Source: Codonopsis lanceolata
Taxonomy: Eukaryota; Streptophyta; Magnoliopsida; Asterales; Campanulaceae
Direction: 5' to 3'
DNA length: 64,000 bases
Assembly (NCBI GenBank): GCA_013146195.2
Contig: CM028382.1
Coordinates: 119,239,023-119,303,022 of the forward strand
Part shown: positions 12,707 through 23,600 of the stretch, in pieces
Position numbering within the stretch: position 1 is the first letter of the stretch
Layout of the letters: each line of letters begins with the position of its first letter
The notes under the pieces: generated by a model
Seen by the model: the letters and a program-made list of their open reading frames with translations, nothing else
The model's database searches: none
Told to the model about the DNA's origin: nothing
Program-made: the position numbers and the translations under genes

Positions 12707-12984
12707 TAAAATTTACCTTTAATTCACTAATAAAGCTTAACTTTAATTCAAAATGCTCTAAAACTGCACAATTAAGTCAAATAAAGATAAGGGAGCCTAA
12801 ACAATTTAATTTGTTATGATAAATGCAATATTAACTAGGAAAATAAGTCTAAAACATCAACAACAAAAAATAGATAATATGCAAATTTATCACCACTTCA
12901 CTTCCTAATATAAAAATGTGGAATTGTTATTTTTTTTATTGGAAGGTTATCATTCTTACTATAAAAGTCAAGTTTGTTTCTTAC

Positions 12985-13180
12985 AATTTAATAGATGGAC
13001 AAAAATAACCCTTCACCAAATAAACCACCCACCATTTAATTAAGGACAAAACAAGTAAATTTACCATGACAACAAATAATGTTTGGACAAAAATAGCCTC
13101 AAATATAATAAATCATCTACCATTAATTAAGGTCAAACAAGTAAATTTATCAGGGACTAATTAATTCCATTAATAATCAA
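12985..13180. repeat. Imperfect ~90-bp tandem duplication
   Basis: Two adjacent copies share 'ggacaaaaata', 'accatttaattaaggacaaa' (second copy 'accattaattaaggtc') and 'acaagtaaattta'. The copies start near 12995 and 13084. Confidence 0.6.
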
Positions 13181-13429
13181 ATAATAATTTCATCCCTTGA
13201 CTTGTTCATGTTTTAAAGTTAGGTCCTACATTTTTGAATTCTATTTATTTCGTCTTGTATTTTTACTTCCTTATCAGTTTCCCCTCCTATCATTATCGCT
13301 ACAAATGTCGTCCAATATTTTCTAAAATAACAAAAATACCCTTACTCAGTCGAGAGACTAAAAAATTATTTGAAACTAAAAAATAATATGATATTACATT
13401 CTTAAATAATATGGTTTTACTCAGTAAAG

Positions 13430-14280
13430 ACATTATAGAAGTAAATGAAAAAATGTTACTATAATAATATATTTGTTAGTGAGTATCAAGATATTAAGCA
13501 AAAATATGTAGCGTCTTTAGCTATTATCCATGAATAAGCTAAGAGAAGTGGGTTAAGAAAATGTGTCATAATGTCAATAAGATGAAGAAAATGAAGAACC
13601 AATTGATGAATTCGTGCGTTTTGTTACAAAAGAAAGCCAAAATCTACAGTTTACTTCTTTGAATTTTCAGACTACTACAAGCAACCTTAAAAACTATCAC
13701 ACTGCTTCTAACTTATAAATATTACAAACAAACCACTGTTAGTAAGCACAAATAACTAGGTTTAAAATATTTTACTCCTTCCCATAATAGGGTTCCAAAC
13801 CTCTAACCTCTTTTGGTCTTAACTTGCTTGCTCCTCTTCATAGAACCCGGAGTAGTTACGTGTGAGAATCTCTCTATTCCCCTCCCCTGGCTATCAACTT
13901 TCTTTTCTTCTACCACAACCCTCCTTTAATTGAAAGAAATTGTCACCAATCAACATCCTTTCAAGTAGCTCCATCCTAAATTAGATTATCTCCTTACTTA
14001 GTAATTTGACACCGAAAGTGTATAGGAGGTAAGAAATAAGAGACGTTCGAGAAAGAAGTCCGACTAATCAGAAGCTAAAGAGATTTTATGTTTCTATTTT
14101 AATAAGGCGAGGTGAATGCGTTTCTTGGTGATGGTGATGGCGGTGCTTACGACCGCATGGATGATGGTGTTAGAGGTTGTGGTGATAGTAATTTTAGGGA
14201 TGACAGTAGTGGATTAGATGAAATACATCGTTGTGAGATTTCCTAATCATCAAATTTTCAAATATCCATATGGGTTTCAG
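13430..14280. repeat. Dispersed repeat, copy 1 (copy 2 at 14850-15300)
   Basis: Shares ordered blocks with 14850-15300: 'gatattaagcaaa', 'gaataagctaagagaa', 'ataatgtcaa', 'gaagtccgactaa...' against 'gaaagtagttctactt', then 'ttcttggtgatggtgatgg' against 'ttcttggtggtggtgata'. The copies are direct and diverged by substitutions and small gaps. Non-coding. Class not identified. Confidence 0.6.
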
Positions 14281-14619
14281 ATTCAATTTGAAAGTTTGAA
14301 AATTCAAAAAAATTGAATTTGAGTTTGTAAAAAGTGAAATTTAAGGTTGTGGTGGTGGTGTGTCTATCATTGATGGGTTTTCCAAATTGGTTACTTCGAA
14401 GGAAAGAGTAAGAAATTAGAAAAGGAAATAAAATCAAATCAAAAAATTAAATTTTGGACTAATGGTAAAATTTGAGGTGTTAGTGGTGGTGGTGGTGAGT
14501 CTATAAATGATGGGGTTGACGAAAGAAAGTGAGGGCTAAAAAATAAATTTTAAAATTTATTTTTTGGAGTAATGCATTTTTTAACGTTGAATTTAAATAT
14601 CAGACAAAATATAACTAAT

Positions 14620-14835
14620 TTTAGATTATTTAAATAATTTTTTTAATTAAAAAATATTTTAAATATTAAATGGCAAACTAAATGATGAAATTATAACAAA
14701 TCCCACTTTGCGCCACAAGCAAAAAGACCAAAATAATCCTCATGTACACGATTTTCCATCACTATTTTTAATGCCCATAGACGAGAGAGGACAAATAGAA
14801 AAAACATGTAGGAAAGTGAGACATCATATGTTGGG
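14620..14835. repeat. Dispersed repeat block (second copy at 16015-16275)
   Basis: Both copies contain 'actatttttaa', 'cccatagacg', 'gaccaaaataat' (or 'gatcaaaataat'), 'tcatgt' and 'gaaagtg', in the same order and strand. Together with the adjoining 13.4/14.9-kb repeats this suggests nested copies of one non-autonomous family. Confidence 0.55.
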
Positions 14836-14849
14836 AATGACATTATTAG

Positions 14850-15300
14850 AGGTATATGAAAAATTGTAACTATAATAATACATTGGTTGGTGAGAATCGA
14901 GATATTAAGCAAATCTATAGCGTGCTTAGTAATTGCGTATGAATAAGCTAAGAGAAATGTGTTAAAGAAAAGTGATATAATGTCAAGAAGATAAAGAAAA
15001 ATAGAGAACTTAGTTGACAAATCTGTGAGTTTTGTTAGAGAAGAAATTAAGTTAGAATCGATAGGAAAAGTCGTTTGAAGAAAGTAGTTCTACTTAACGG
15101 AAGCTAAAGATATGTTATTTTTCCATTTTAGCAAGGCAAGGTAGACACATTTCTTGGTGGTGGTGATAGCTGTGGCGGCATTTGCAGGGATGATGTTATT
15201 TGAGGTGGTAGTGGTGGTAATGGTGATGGGTGTATGAATGATGGGTGTATAAATTAAATAAATTTTAAATTTAATTATGAGACAAATTAAAATAACAACA
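14850..15300. repeat. Dispersed repeat, copy 2 (copy 1 at 13430-14280)
   Basis: Direct partner of the 13430-14280 block, joined by the shared phrases listed there. A run of GGTGG/GTGAT triplets at 15160-15230 matches the triplet-rich stretch at 14130-14210 in copy 1. Confidence 0.6.
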
Positions 15301-17550
15301 TTGCTAGCCTTACAACTAATTTTATAATTTTCCTTACTACTAAACCTTCAAGCGCAAAAATGTCTTTGTTCAAAACAACTTTGCACTTCTTCAAAGCATA
15401 GTTGTAAGGAATGTAGTATAATTAGTTTTAAGGTTAGCATTTTCCTTACCATTTCTCTGCATTCAAGCTCGTCTCTCTTTCCGATGAATTCGTCGATAAG
15501 GATTATGTGTTTTTGTTAATCGCATGTTTTTACTAGGGTTTTTAGTAAGTATAGTATATACCCTTTGATTTCTACTTTAGGCGGGAGTTTTGCATGAGAT
15601 AGAATGAGGAAGATCAGAGATGGAGTTTGACTATAATCGAAGAAGGACGGCGCCAAAGTTGTGATAGGCGTGACCGAAGTGGGAAGGGTTTAGGCTGGAG
15701 ATGGCGGCTATTTTGGTGGAGCGAGAGATGGGCACTTGCACCGGGAGAAGAAAGGAAGGAGAGTGTGTGAGATTAGAGTTTTTACTTTTAATACATTTAT
15801 CCCTAAAGCGAGATAATGAAAATGTCATTTGTACCCTTGCGTGGAAGACCATGTGCTATTTAACGTGAATATTCTAGCATCCATCACGGATAGGTTGGAA
15901 AATGGAAAAAAAAATGTAACGTCAGATATCATTATGGAACAAACCTTAGGTTGAGGTACATTATACGATTTGGTGGATACCTTGGGGGAAATTGTAATTT
16001 GGTCATATAATTATTTTTGAATTATTGAAACAATTATTTATTATTATTTTTATTTAAAAATATTTTTTAAATACTAAATGATTAATTATATAATAAAGTT
16101 ATAACTAAATCTTATTTTCCACCCCCATCAAAATGATCAAAATAATATTCATGTGACATGCACATATCATTTTTCGTACGTTACTATTTTTAACACCCAT
16201 AGACGGGAGGGAGTCAAGTGGGACAAATTAAAAAAATAAGGTATGAAAGTGGGACACTTCGTAGGTTGAGGTCAAATGTGAGATTTAGTGTGTAATTTTG
16301 GGGGCTAATCATATGTTTGCCCCATCAAAATTAGTCCAAAATACACATTGTCCCATAAGATATTCACCAAATCCACTTTGGTCCTCAACGTAATTTTGTA
16401 GCATTTCCATATTCCATATCAAATTTGGTGATTGTGATGTAACGTGTGGTAATCGTAGTGATAAAAATGGTAGCGATAATGTTTAAGATCGAGAATTTGT
16501 TCAATTCAAACTATAAATCATATCAATGGTGCCAAGGAGAAATTTGTTGGAGTTTAAGCTAGGGACGATGAAGACGAATTGAATCATAACGTGTCTTATC
16601 ATTGTCGTATGCATCTGTGATGAATTCAAATATGAGTTTTGAAATTCATCGTGCATGTTTATGCATTGTGTTTGTGGCTTGGTCATTTAACATCGGCAGA
16701 TGCGACAACTTTAATATGATCCTCTTCTTGTGTTTTTATCTTTCTCTGATATGATTCTGCACTATTTTTATTTATTTTTCTATATAAAAATTTGAATAAA
16801 AGATTTAGACACTCTTGAGTTTTATCTCACTTAAAATTTAAATAAGATGTCATTGTTGGAGAAGAAGCAGAGAAAGCGTTGTCGGAGAATAAGAAAATGA
16901 AGTTTTTTTTTTGGTAATAAAAGCATAGAAAACATTGTTAAAAATGACCAAAATATCCTTCACGTGAAATACCATGTGCTCCTAACGTCATATTGTTAAC
17001 CTTAGTAGTGTCTAGGGGGCAAACTAGAAAAAACTTATACAATGACATATGAAAATAACACAAAAGTTAGGTTGGGTGGTAAAATGAGACTTTATAGATA
17101 CTCTGGGTGAATTTTGTATTTTAGAGTGTAAGTATATACTTTGGGATTGTCAGTTTGATTTCTATAAAACAATTTATTATTTTTCAAAGAGAGTCATAAA
17201 TTTCACAAACGACATAAGCTAAGTCTCCAACAACAATGTGCTTATATAAGAAAGTAAGCTTGAATTGTTTTCAATTCCAACATCGATAAAAGTGAATGAA
17301 TTCATGTTTGGTATTAAAAAAAAGATTTAAAAATAACCAATAAAAAAGACAAATGTGTAGGATAAATTGCAATATAATGACTAAAAGCTTACATTATAAA
17401 TTACCGAAAAACAAAATATCGAAAAACCTAAACACATAACAACACAATTTATAAGTCTCAAAACTATAAAGATTAAAACACAAAAATAATCAAATAATTA
17501 AAAGTAAACAAAAAAGTTAAGAAACTGACAAATCACTTTAAAAAACCATT
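15301..17550. other. Gene-free AT-rich spacer with decayed repeats
   Basis: Contains the second copy (16015-16275) of the block at 14620-14835, and two further partial echoes of 'accatgtgct' followed by 'taacgt' (about 15850 and 16972). No open frame of gene quality and no RNA gene was seen. The short minus-strand frames here have no recognisable domains. Confidence 0.5.
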
Positions 17551-17555
17551 AACAT

Positions 17556-17597
17556 TACGTGCATTAACCACGTGTAACGCACGTGAACCTTACTAAT
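17556..17597 (+). mobile_element. Helitron-like 3' terminus
   Basis: A GC-containing palindrome CACGTG-TAACG-CACGTG (17569-17585) is followed 7 nt later by CTAAT (17593-17597). Helitrons end in a short hairpin a few bases before CTRR and insert before a T, so this fits. The matching 5' TC end was not located, so the element's extent is unknown. Confidence 0.5.
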
Positions 17598-18071
17598 TAG
17601 TTTTAAAAATGTATAATTGAGAGTTCATTTATTATCCTCTTTCTTGTGTCAAAATTTCACTGAATACTTGTCCTCCTTTAAGACTAAAAGACAGAGTAAC
17701 ATGACAATGGGCCTTTCGGTGGCACTTGCAAATAATAGTTTTAGGTAAGAAACAATTGGTGGACTTGCAGATGCCCTAAAGACTGGATCGTGACACACAC
17801 ACAGGTGAGCTCGTTGTTGTGTCTTGTCACACTTTTCTAGTGAGCCCATAACTTAGGGCATATGCCAAGCATTTCTTGTGGCATGAATATGAATGCTTCT
17901 AAGCTTATAAACGCCACTATATGGCCTTCAATTCAAACTAGATTAATTAAAGCATAATAAAAGTTGCGTTCGCTTGTGACCACACTTGAATGTTTGGATC
18001 GTTTTGTAACAACATGCTTATGGCTTTGATATTGTTCAAATCAAATTTAAAAAATAGAACCGAGTAAAATA
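17598..18071. other. Spacer, nothing recognised
   Basis: Intergenic sequence after the Helitron-like end. No conserved motif, long frame or inverted repeat was found before the Stowaway MITE. Confidence 0.5.
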
Positions 18072-18240
18072 CTTCATCCGTTTCATACAAAAAATCCACT
18101 GTTCTATTTTAGGATGTTTCTCTTAAAGAGTCAATTTTCTAAAATTAAAAAAAAATATCATTTTATTACTAATAAACTATTAAAAATATTTTTTTTTTTA
18201 TAAAAAATAACTTGTAAATAGGAACTTGAAACGGAGGGAA
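18072..18240. mobile_element. Stowaway-type MITE
   Basis: A 169-bp AT-rich element between TA dinucleotides (18070-18071 and 18241-18242). The ends CTTCATCCGTTTCA and TGAAACGGAGGGAA form a terminal inverted repeat. It is non-coding. Confidence 0.75.
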
Positions 18241-18953
18241 TACTAATTAACATGTCACGACTCACGGGTGATAGTGAATGTTGACAAGAGACTTGGTGTT
18301 GATTTCATTTTCTTAACAACAGGACAAATGACATTGGCAATGACAGGGTTACGGATTTTGACGTGCATGATTTTGTTTGTATTAAACAAAAGTAAGCCCA
18401 ATATTATTGGTGGAGCTGAGGACAATGTGCCGAGATTCTAATGATGTATGTTATGTTTGACACAAATTCTTGTTTCGTTAATATACGATTTATAGGATTC
18501 ATCGGACGGTCTCGTTTGTTAGCATAGAGAATCTAATACTACATAATTGGTACTCAGTTGGGGACAGATTTGACTTCCTCTTCATAGTTCATGTAATGTT
18601 GTTGAGGGTAACAACTGTTTTGTTGAACATATTTTATATAAACTCCCCTATTTTGTTTGTTATGTGAACTAGGTGTTTTTAGAAGAATGTGTTCATTAGA
18701 ATATATTGGGCATAGTAATTTTGATTACTACTAATTTTCAATGATATCCAAAACTCCGCTCGTTCTAAAATTATTGTCATGTTTCACACGGTATACAAAT
18801 TAAGAAAAAATAATTGACTTAATTATTAATACGATATGTCTCTTATTAAATGGTTTTATAAATCTTAATTCATGAGACGGTGTCCCACTTTCTCACAATT
18901 CAAACCCAACAACATGCCATGGGTCGGGTAAGGAGGGTCAGTGTTATAAAATA
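18241..18953. other. Spacer, nothing recognised
   Basis: Non-coding sequence between two Stowaway MITEs. A partial Stowaway-like phrase (about 18755-18830, 'ctccgctcgttctaaaattattgtc') suggests a third, truncated copy. Confidence 0.4.
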
Positions 18954-19852
18954 CTTCTTTCGTTCCGGACAAAGAGTCCACTATTCCATTTTGGAATATT
19001 TATATTTTATTACTAATGGATAGATATGACAAATGAATGGGTATGGGTAGATGTGGGTGATGCCCATATGTGCAATGAGCTCAAATGGACGGACAAACAA
19101 GTGCTCATTTAATAACATGTGCGTATATAATGGGCGGATACTAAATGGACATGGACGCTCATGGACGTCAATTTACTCAATACCAAACAAATTATAATCA
19201 TCAAATAAATACAAAAATTAAAAAAAAAATCACTTCCTTTTACAAAACATTACTCAAAAATTTATTTTCAAATTTCAATACAATTAAGGAGTGAGAAATT
19301 GACATTCCAACCGCCTAATTGTGTAAACGATGAACTTACTACATTAATAATATGCTTGGCTGGGGATGTCTTCTGCTTCTGCATGGAGGCCATCATTGAC
19401 ATCATCGTGGCCATCTGTGCTGTCTGCTCCATGGACACAACTTTTTTTCCTTCCATCTCACGAACCTCAGATTTTGCTTTCGATACCATCCTCATGGAAT
19501 CATCACGAGTAGGGTTTTGGGATTGGAGAGAGGACCATCGTCTCTCTCGTTGATGGACGGGAGCAGAATTGGAGATCCAAGCTGATGCGAGTCACGATTC
19601 ACAAACATTTGGGTTTTTTCACAGTCGTGGCTAAGTGAGCGTCCATTTTGTTCATTTAAATTAATGGTCCCAACTCTTAAATGGACATATCCATTTGTGT
19701 CCACTTAATTTTTTAATGTGCCCATTAAGCATTGAGCAATGACGGTTTGAGCAGACAAATGGACGTGGATATATATTATCACCTCTACTAAAAGTGTTAT
19801 TTAGAAAGAAAAAAAAAATTTGAAACGAACTCTTTTACCGAAATAGAAGGAG
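18954..19852. mobile_element. Stowaway-type MITE disrupted by a nested insertion
   Basis: TA dinucleotides (18952-18953 and 19853-19854) bracket ends CTTCTTTCGTTCCGG and GAAATAGAAGGAG, complementary in the Stowaway manner, with matching subterminal 'gagtcca'/'gaactctt'. The MITE itself is only about 130 bp. About 770 bp of unrelated sequence (19021-19793) splits it. Confidence 0.6.
19021..19793. mobile_element. hAT-like insertion nested in the Stowaway MITE
   Basis: Left end 'tagatatgacaaatg' and right end 'tatatattatcacctcta' form an imperfect inverted repeat. Subterminal 'atgggtatgggtagatgtgg' and 'aaatggac' repeats are typical of small plant hAT elements. The target duplication is imperfect ('tactaatg'/'tactaaaa'). 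The interior has a short minus-strand frame (19268-19495, 75 codons) rich in Met and Gln (MSMMASMQKQ), which I cannot assign. Confidence 0.5.
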
Positions 19853-20149
19853 TATTTCATCAACACGTATTCATTATAATCATTACCTAATTGGCCAATA
19901 ATACATAAAAGAAGTCGATGGAAAGAAATCCGTTTCTTTAGAGAAGCGGGGGTTGGGTTAGCGCCATCTTAACAATTTACAGAGATCTTCGATCTAACGG
20001 GTAAATCCGTTAACGACAGTAGAATGAAAAGTGAAAACTAAACAAACCAACCCCCCATTTTTTAGATTCTCCGATCTTTGCCCTTTTCTTTTTTGAAAAA
20101 AGTTTTTTTTGTTTGATTTCCGATAGTTGAAACAGTCATCCCCACCATA

Positions 20150-20693
20150 TACCCAAGAATCACCTATTTTAAGGCCCCCCGCGCTTCTATATTTCTTCCC
20201 TCCCCATCCTCCCACTCTCTCTCTCTCTCTCTCTCTCGTTTTCTGTTCATGTCTTGATGATTCCCCTTTCCTTCATAAATTTCCACCACAAATTCCTCAC
20301 TTTTCGCCTTGAATCAATCTATTCAACTCTTTTTTGTCAATATTTGATCATGTGTTAGCTTGATTTTTCCGCACTCTCTGGGGTTTGAATTTCATTTTTT
20401 CTTTTCATAATCTTTTTTCATCTGGGTTTTACTTGGATTAGGATTTCTATTTTTATCCAACGTCAATTTTATTTTATTGGGTTTTCGGGTTCTCGAATTG
20501 GGTTTGTTTTTAGCTGTAATAGGATTAGGATTTCTCCAGTATTTGATGATCTCGAAGCTATAAAGGGGGGGGGGGTTTAGTCCATTTCCAGTTTCCTCTT
20601 TATTACTGAATTTGAGAATGATTTGATTTGAGTTTTTATTTTTATTTTTCGCTCGATTCAGTATTGTTTATTGTTGAATTATTTGGTTAAAAG
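20150..20693 (+). promoter_or_regulatory. Proximal promoter and 5' UTR of the Raf-like kinase gene
   Basis: C/T-rich sequence with an uninterrupted CT dinucleotide run (about 20214-20237), a frequent plant core-promoter or 5' UTR feature, followed by T-rich leader and then the start codon at 20694. A poly-G run (20566-20576) lies in the presumed leader. No unambiguous TATA box was identified, so the transcription start is not fixed. Confidence 0.5.
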
Positions 20694-23600
20694 ATGGACT
20701 TAAGGAGTGTTGACGGAGAGGGAGGAGGGGTTGAAATTGCCAAGACATTTGATGATCATCAAGAAGGGGAAAATTTGGGGTCAAAGGCTAAGGATGTGGG
20801 TAGCATTAGTAATAAAGATTTGTACTTGAGGGCAGATAAGATTGATTTCAAGAGCTGGGATGTTCAATTGGAGAAGCATTTGAGTCGGGTTTGGTCTCGA
20901 GAAAAGGAAGCTCAAACCAAGAAGGAAGAGTGGGAGATTGATTTGGCTAAATTGGATATTAGGAATGTTATAGCACATGGCACTTACGGCACTGTTTATA
21001 AGGGCACTTATGATGGTCAAGATGTTGCCGGTAAACTAAACACATTGCCTTGAATTTTAACAGTTCGTATTCAACTTGTTAATTCTGAATTACTGGGTAT
21101 GCTTGCTTCGTGAAGATGCTGTATTGATATTGCATTCGATTATTATAGAAAATTTGTATGTAGGTTGATGCAAAGTAATCTACACTGTCCTTGATCAGCC
21201 CTGCAATTATATTTTTGTTATGTTTAAGGATGCTTATCGAGTTACTGTCAACATTAGAGATATCAATATGCTTAGAGCATAACTCTCGATAACGTTTAGC
21301 AGATCTCATAATGACTAACCAGCTTTGCTAATCATTTTAGCATTGTTATTGTGGATAAATCCATTAATAGTTAACATATTTTTCTCTATATTTCACTTTC
21401 ATTACAAAGTATTTTGTTCTAACTCTGTTCTTTATTGTGCTTCTTTTTTATGCCAATTCGATATTTGTCCTCTAAACTAAAATAAATGTTCTTAATATTA
21501 TAGTGAAGGTATTGGACTGGGGGGAGGATGGTCTCGCCACAGTTGCTGAAACTGCTGCTCTTCGCTCTTCGTTTAAGCAAGAGGTTGCTGTTTGGCATAA
21601 ACTTGATCATCCAAATGTCACAAAGGTAAAGGTTTATTATCATTATTGGAGTCCAAGGGTGGGAGAGATGACAAGGGCACTCAGGTAAAGACTTTGAGGT
21701 CTTTGGTTCCAATCCCCATACTAACAAAAGGTCACACTTGCCTATCCAAAAAAAATATATATATTGCAGTCCAACTTGTGGTATTCCAATAACTGAAAAG
21801 GAGCGAAATAGAAAAAGAAAAATTGTTTCAACGTTCATAGCCAACTCGGTGTCTACTACAGCTTGTCTCATTAACTGAAACCATCAAAATTAAAGCTATC
21901 TTCCACACATTTTGAGATCCTCTTCATTACTAAGTTCTCTCAATGCACCATGTGATGATCATCACATTCCATTTAAGTCTGTCCCAGTTTCCCATAAAAA
22001 GATTCCAATATCTAAAATTGAAGCTTTAAGTTTCCATCATTTTTCCAATTTAGTGTATTATTTTCAAAGACTGTTTTTTGTTACATGTCGTACTAAAAAA
22101 TATTTAATATTAGTGCAATTTATAGTTAAAAATATAATATAAAAAAGTTTTACTTTTCAATTGAGACTCTTTTATATTGGATGAGGGTAGTAATCTATAC
22201 TGTGATTAAAGTTACTCACTCTCTTCCACTCAAACAGAACTTTCAATATTGGGACGTTCCTCTCAGAGTCCTACTTGAAAACTAAGCTAATAACTTTCAT
22301 AAGTTTCCAAAATTATTTTTATTGCAACAATCTTTTACTTGGAAGAACTTTTGTTAGCTTAAATTTAAGTGTGTTTTTGAAAAATTAATCTCATTCTTAA
22401 CTTATTTGACTTTCAAACCTGGACTCTTAGTGTGGAATAGATTGCTAGCAAAGGGCAATATTTCATATTTGCATTAATTCATAAATACTATGAATCTTTT
22501 CCTGTGAATTTTCGTTGAATGTGTGAAAAAAACTAACTCATATTTTGTGCTGTAGTTTATTGGAGCTTCGATGGGCACATCAGATCTTAAGATCCCTCCC
22601 AACAGCATTGCTACAAATGGTCATAATTCCCTGCCTTCCCGAGCTTGTTGTGTTGTAGTAGAGTATCTTCCTGGGGGGACGCTAAAGAAATACTTAATCA
22701 GGAATTGTCGAAAGAAACTCTCCTTTAAGATTGTGATCCAGCTTGCTTTGGACCTCTCGAGAGGGTGAGAATAGTTTTTTTCTTTTCTTTTTTTTTTCTT
22801 TTCTTTCGGCGTGAATTAAATAGTTGATTTTCGTTCTGGTAGGTATTTATTTGTGATGTTTGTTTCATCAATTTTGCAGTTTGAGCTACCTTCACTCAAA
22901 GAAGATTGTGCATCGTGATGTTAAAACAGAAAATATGTTGCTAGATATTAATAGGACTCTGAAAATTGCTGATTTTGGTGTTGCTCGAGTTGAAGCTCAA
23001 AATCCTAGGGACATGACAGGCGAAACTGGAACACTTGGCTACATGGCCCCTGAGGTATGTATACCATGTTACTGTTCTTTCACTTCTTTGCAACTCTTGG
23101 TCACTTTTATAGATTTTTACTTAAGAAGAACTTTTTATCTCAAGTAGTTCTAGTTAGGTTCTAAGAAGATCATGTAAGCTAACAAAATAAGTAATCCAAA
23201 GAGTTGATCCTGCAGGTTCTAGATGGAAAGCCTTACAACAGGAAATGCGATGTATATAGTTTTGGCATATGCTTATGGGAAATCTATTGCTGTGACATGC
23301 CTTACGCTGATCTTAGCTTTGCTGAAGTGTCTTCTGCAGTTGTTCGACAGGTTTGTATGATACATATTAGAAATTTAGAATGATGTTTGCATTATATATT
23401 GTTAAATTTTTTCACTGCATCCTTGTTTTTGTGTTATGATTTAGAGTCACCTTACAATTGCTGAGTGGACAAAGTATAATTTATCCATCTTCCCTAAATT
23501 GATTTCAGGCTATTGGAAAATCTGTTAGATGCTTGCTGTTGGTGGTCTGTTAAGGGTTTTTTTTCCCTATTTGGGAAAAACGTATTTCGGGCCACCATAC

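Larger units (their letters stand above)
10540..12860. mobile_element. Decayed LTR-like repeat, split by a Mutator-type insertion
   Basis: AT-rich non-coding sequence with phrases such as 'ggttcaccgcaacaatg', 'ttatgtcttataattcattt' and 'tagggttcggttacctacg'. In general style it resembles the LTR at 37974-40012: long, non-coding, ending near ...CATCA at about 12861. It resumes on both sides of the element at 11834-12706. No clear start, PBS or PPT was found, so this is a weak family call. Confidence 0.3.

Noticed and set aside
21419..21871. 150-codon minus-strand frame over kinase exon 2
   Set aside because: It overlaps a conserved kinase exon in antisense and has no recognisable motif.
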